From an uncultured Treponema sp. (GTDB taxonomy: Bacteria; Spirochaetota; Spirochaetia; Treponematales; Treponemataceae): 5,214 nt of DNA. The stretch is from assembly GCA_947176045.1 (NCBI GenBank), contig CAMWPF010000129.1:1-5214 (forward strand), written 5' to 3'. Both the position numbers and the translations under genes were made by a program. Positions 3,628 to 5,214 of this stretch are shown piece after piece; the stretch's first letter is position 1, and each line of letters opens with the position of its first letter. The notes below the pieces were generated by a model that saw only the letters and a list, made by a program, of their open reading frames with translations, ran no database searches and was not told the origin of the DNA.

Positions 3628-5214
3628 ATGAATAAGATTCGTGTGGCGTCGTTGTGTACGCTTGTTCCGGCGGGGCTGTTCTCCCTGCTGTGCGTTCATT
3701 TTTGTGCGGATGTTTCGTTCGCGGCGTTTCCGCTGGGCGCGCTGTTTTCTGCTGCCGCGGCGTTCTTCCTGTTTGTGCGCGTCGTCCTGCGCCGGGATTT
3801 TTCGGCGGTTCCCGCCGCGCGGAAGCTTTTGCAATATCTGCCGTTCGCGCTGCTTGCGGCGTTCATCCTGCGGCGCGCCGGGCGCCTTGGCACGGCGTAT
3901 TGGTACGATGTGGTGACGGTGTTGCTCTGGTGCGCGGTCTTCGTCGCGTCGCTGGCGACGCTGTTTTTTTTGAATCCCAAGCGGATCCTTTCGGTTGTTC
4001 CTGAATGGCAGGAGGCGGCGGACAGGCAGTCGGAAAAGGCGGGCAGGAAGAAGGGCGCGTTCGTAACGCCGGGCGTGAGCGCGCGCCGCGTTGCACTTGA
4101 AGTCCTCGACTGGGTGGACGCGCTTGTTCAGGCTGTGTTCATGGTGCTGCTGATCCAGATTTTCATCTTGCAGCTGTACGTGATTCCGTCCGAATCGATG
4201 GTTCCAGCGTTCCTTGTCAATGACCGGGTGGTCGTGTTCAAGACGGCGAGCGGCCCGAAATTTCCGCTTTCCGACGTGGGACTGCCCTGCCTCAGGAAGT
4301 ACAGCCGCGGCGACGTGGTGGTGTTCCGCAATCCGCATTACAGCCTTGACCGCCGTTCGGAAGTCCGCACGGTGGTTTCGCAGATTCTCTATATGCTTAC
4401 GTTTACCGGCGTCAATTTGAATGTGGACGCGTCTGGGCAGCCGAAGGCGGATCCGCTTGTCAAGCGGATTTGCGGCGTTCCCGGCGAGCAGCTTGTCATG
4501 CAGGACGGAATCCTGTACGCGCGGACGGCGGATTCGGACGGATTTGCGCCGGTCAGGCTGGACGAGAAATTCGCCGCATGGAACTTGAACACTGTCCCCG
4601 CCGCCGTGCTGCGCGGCATCCAGCACCTGCCGCTTTCCCAGTCCGACTATGAGGCGGTGCTTGCGGTCGAAGCTGAGCGCCGCGCGCTTGATTGGAGCGC
4701 CGCCGCCGCTGAATGCCGGGAGATTGCCGCCGCCTTCCAGAAGCTGCATTCTGCGGCGCACTGCCAAGCGGCGGCTGATTTTGGAGGTCCGGGCGCGCGT
4801 TCCGCCGCGGAAGTTCCGCTGTTCGAGTACGCGCTGTTCCATGACAACGCCGACAATACGCTGGCGCTGCTTGCGGCGGACGACGGAGCGGACTGGTTTT
4901 CCGCGTTCATGACGGAGTGGGCCGACGGCATGGCGGCGGCTGAGGCGGCGTTTTCAGACGATATGTACGCTGCGGCGAACTATGCGCTCAACCTTATGAT
5001 AAAGCGGTGCGTCGGGCGGCTGTTCGTGCGGAACGCGGAATTGTACGCGCAGGGTGCGGCTCCCGCGCAGTGGGGCGCGGATGACGCCGTCTTTGACGCG
5101 CTTTCCGAGGCGGAGCGGCTCAATTTCTATCTTTTAATTTTGGATCAGCGGAATATGCCGGTGTTCCCGGCGGATGATGCGGACGGAAATCCTTGCTTCA
5201 TTCCGGAAGGGAAG
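3628..5214 (+). CDS. lepB: Signal peptidase I, long spirochaetal type (3' end beyond the window)
   Basis: The frame stays open for 529 codons to the window edge. The product is a membrane serine protease (S26 family) that removes signal peptides from secreted proteins on the outer side of the inner membrane. Five hydrophobic segments are visible at about 9-27, 30-53, 67-81, 93-115 and 165-186. The catalytic motif IPSESM follows, with nucleophile Ser190; NDRVVVFK at 198-205 and RGDVVVFRNP at 227-236 are the next conserved boxes, and DPLVKRICGVPGE at 275-287 carries the general base Lys279. An Ala-rich stretch of about 240 residues follows, far longer than in standard enzymes. The last residues, FIPEGK, resemble the sequence just before the GDNR box, which should lie immediately past the window. 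An in-frame TGA at 3613-3615 leaves ATG 3628 as the first usable start. It has no proper Shine-Dalgarno (only GGGGG one base upstream), fitting leaderless translation. Family call firm; spirochaetal affinity from memory. Confidence 0.92.
   Translation, partial: MNKIRVASLCTLVPAGLFSLLCVHFCADVSFAAFPLGALFSAAAAFFLFVRVVLRRDFSAVPAARKLLQYLPFALLAAFILRRAGRLGTAYWYDVVTVLLWCAVFVASLATLFFLNPKRILSVVPEWQEAADRQSEKAGRKKGAFVTPGVSARRVALEVLDWVDALVQAVFMVLLIQIFILQLYVIPSESMVPAFLVNDRVVVFKTASGPKFPLSDVGLPCLRKYSRGDVVVFRNPHYSLDRRSEVRTVVSQILYMLTFTGVNLNVDASGQPKADPLVKRICGVPGEQLVMQDGILYARTADSDGFAPVRLDEKFAAWNLNTVPAAVLRGIQHLPLSQSDYEAVLAVEAERRALDWSAAAAECREIAAAFQKLHSAAHCQAAADFGGPGARSAAEVPLFEYALFHDNADNTLALLAADDGADWFSAFMTEWADGMAAAEAAFSDDMYAAANYALNLMIKRCVGRLFVRNAELYAQGAAPAQWGADDAVFDALSEAERLNFYLLILDQRNMPVFPADDADGNPCFIPEGK

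Noticed and set aside
3481..4842. Long minus-strand open frame of 453 codons
   Set aside because: It is antisense to the signal peptidase gene, its translation is extremely rich in Arg, His and Gln with no domain, and it runs across the hairpin array. This is the usual shadow of a GC-rich gene.
1..5214. CRISPR, tRNA, rRNA or insertion-sequence content
   Set aside because: No spaced direct repeats, cloverleaf, rRNA-like sequence or transposase frame was seen on either strand.

Overview
The window looks like a chromosomal stretch from a GC-rich spirochaete, most likely Treponema or a close relative. I base this on remembered family resemblance, not a search. The last gene encodes a long multi-spanning signal peptidase I of the treponemal type, the second a GTP-dependent PEP carboxykinase, and the third a small NifX-like protein with a Cys/His-rich tail. 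GC content is roughly 60% by eye, which is high for the genus. All real genes are on the + strand, and I see no insertion sequence, tRNA, rRNA, CRISPR array or phage gene.

Layout: (1) 2-985 is the C-terminal part of a Cu(I)-type P1B ATPase (CopA) with an extra heavy-metal-binding domain fused at its C-terminus. That domain starts at an in-frame ATG with a good Shine-Dalgarno sequence, so it might also be made as a separate CopZ-like chaperone. (2) 986-1094 is an intergenic region with a recognisable sigma70 promoter and a perfect 14-bp palindrome in the predicted 5' UTR of the next gene. (3) 1095-2942 is a complete GTP-type PEP carboxykinase (pckG). (4) 2943-3071 is an unusually structured 129-nt leader. 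It has a 12-bp hairpin that buries a strong Shine-Dalgarno, a 14-bp palindrome, and a 9-bp intrinsic terminator ending only 18 nt before the next start codon. A 29-codon ORF runs through the terminator and overlaps the next gene by ATGA. (5) 3072-3470 is the NifX-like gene. (6) 3471-3627 is a non-coding region with three or more GC-rich hairpins, possibly a dispersed repeat, followed by a strong promoter. (7) 3628 to the window end is the 5' part of signal peptidase I (lepB). Its start codon sits about where transcription should begin, suggesting a leaderless mRNA.

The genes do not form one obvious pathway: they cover copper export, the PEP/oxaloacetate node, a metal-cluster-binding protein of unknown role, and protein secretion. 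Each appears to be controlled separately. The most interesting signal is the 2943-3075 leader, which reads as a possible translation-dependent attenuator controlling the NifX-like gene. Next is the possible internal start in copA.
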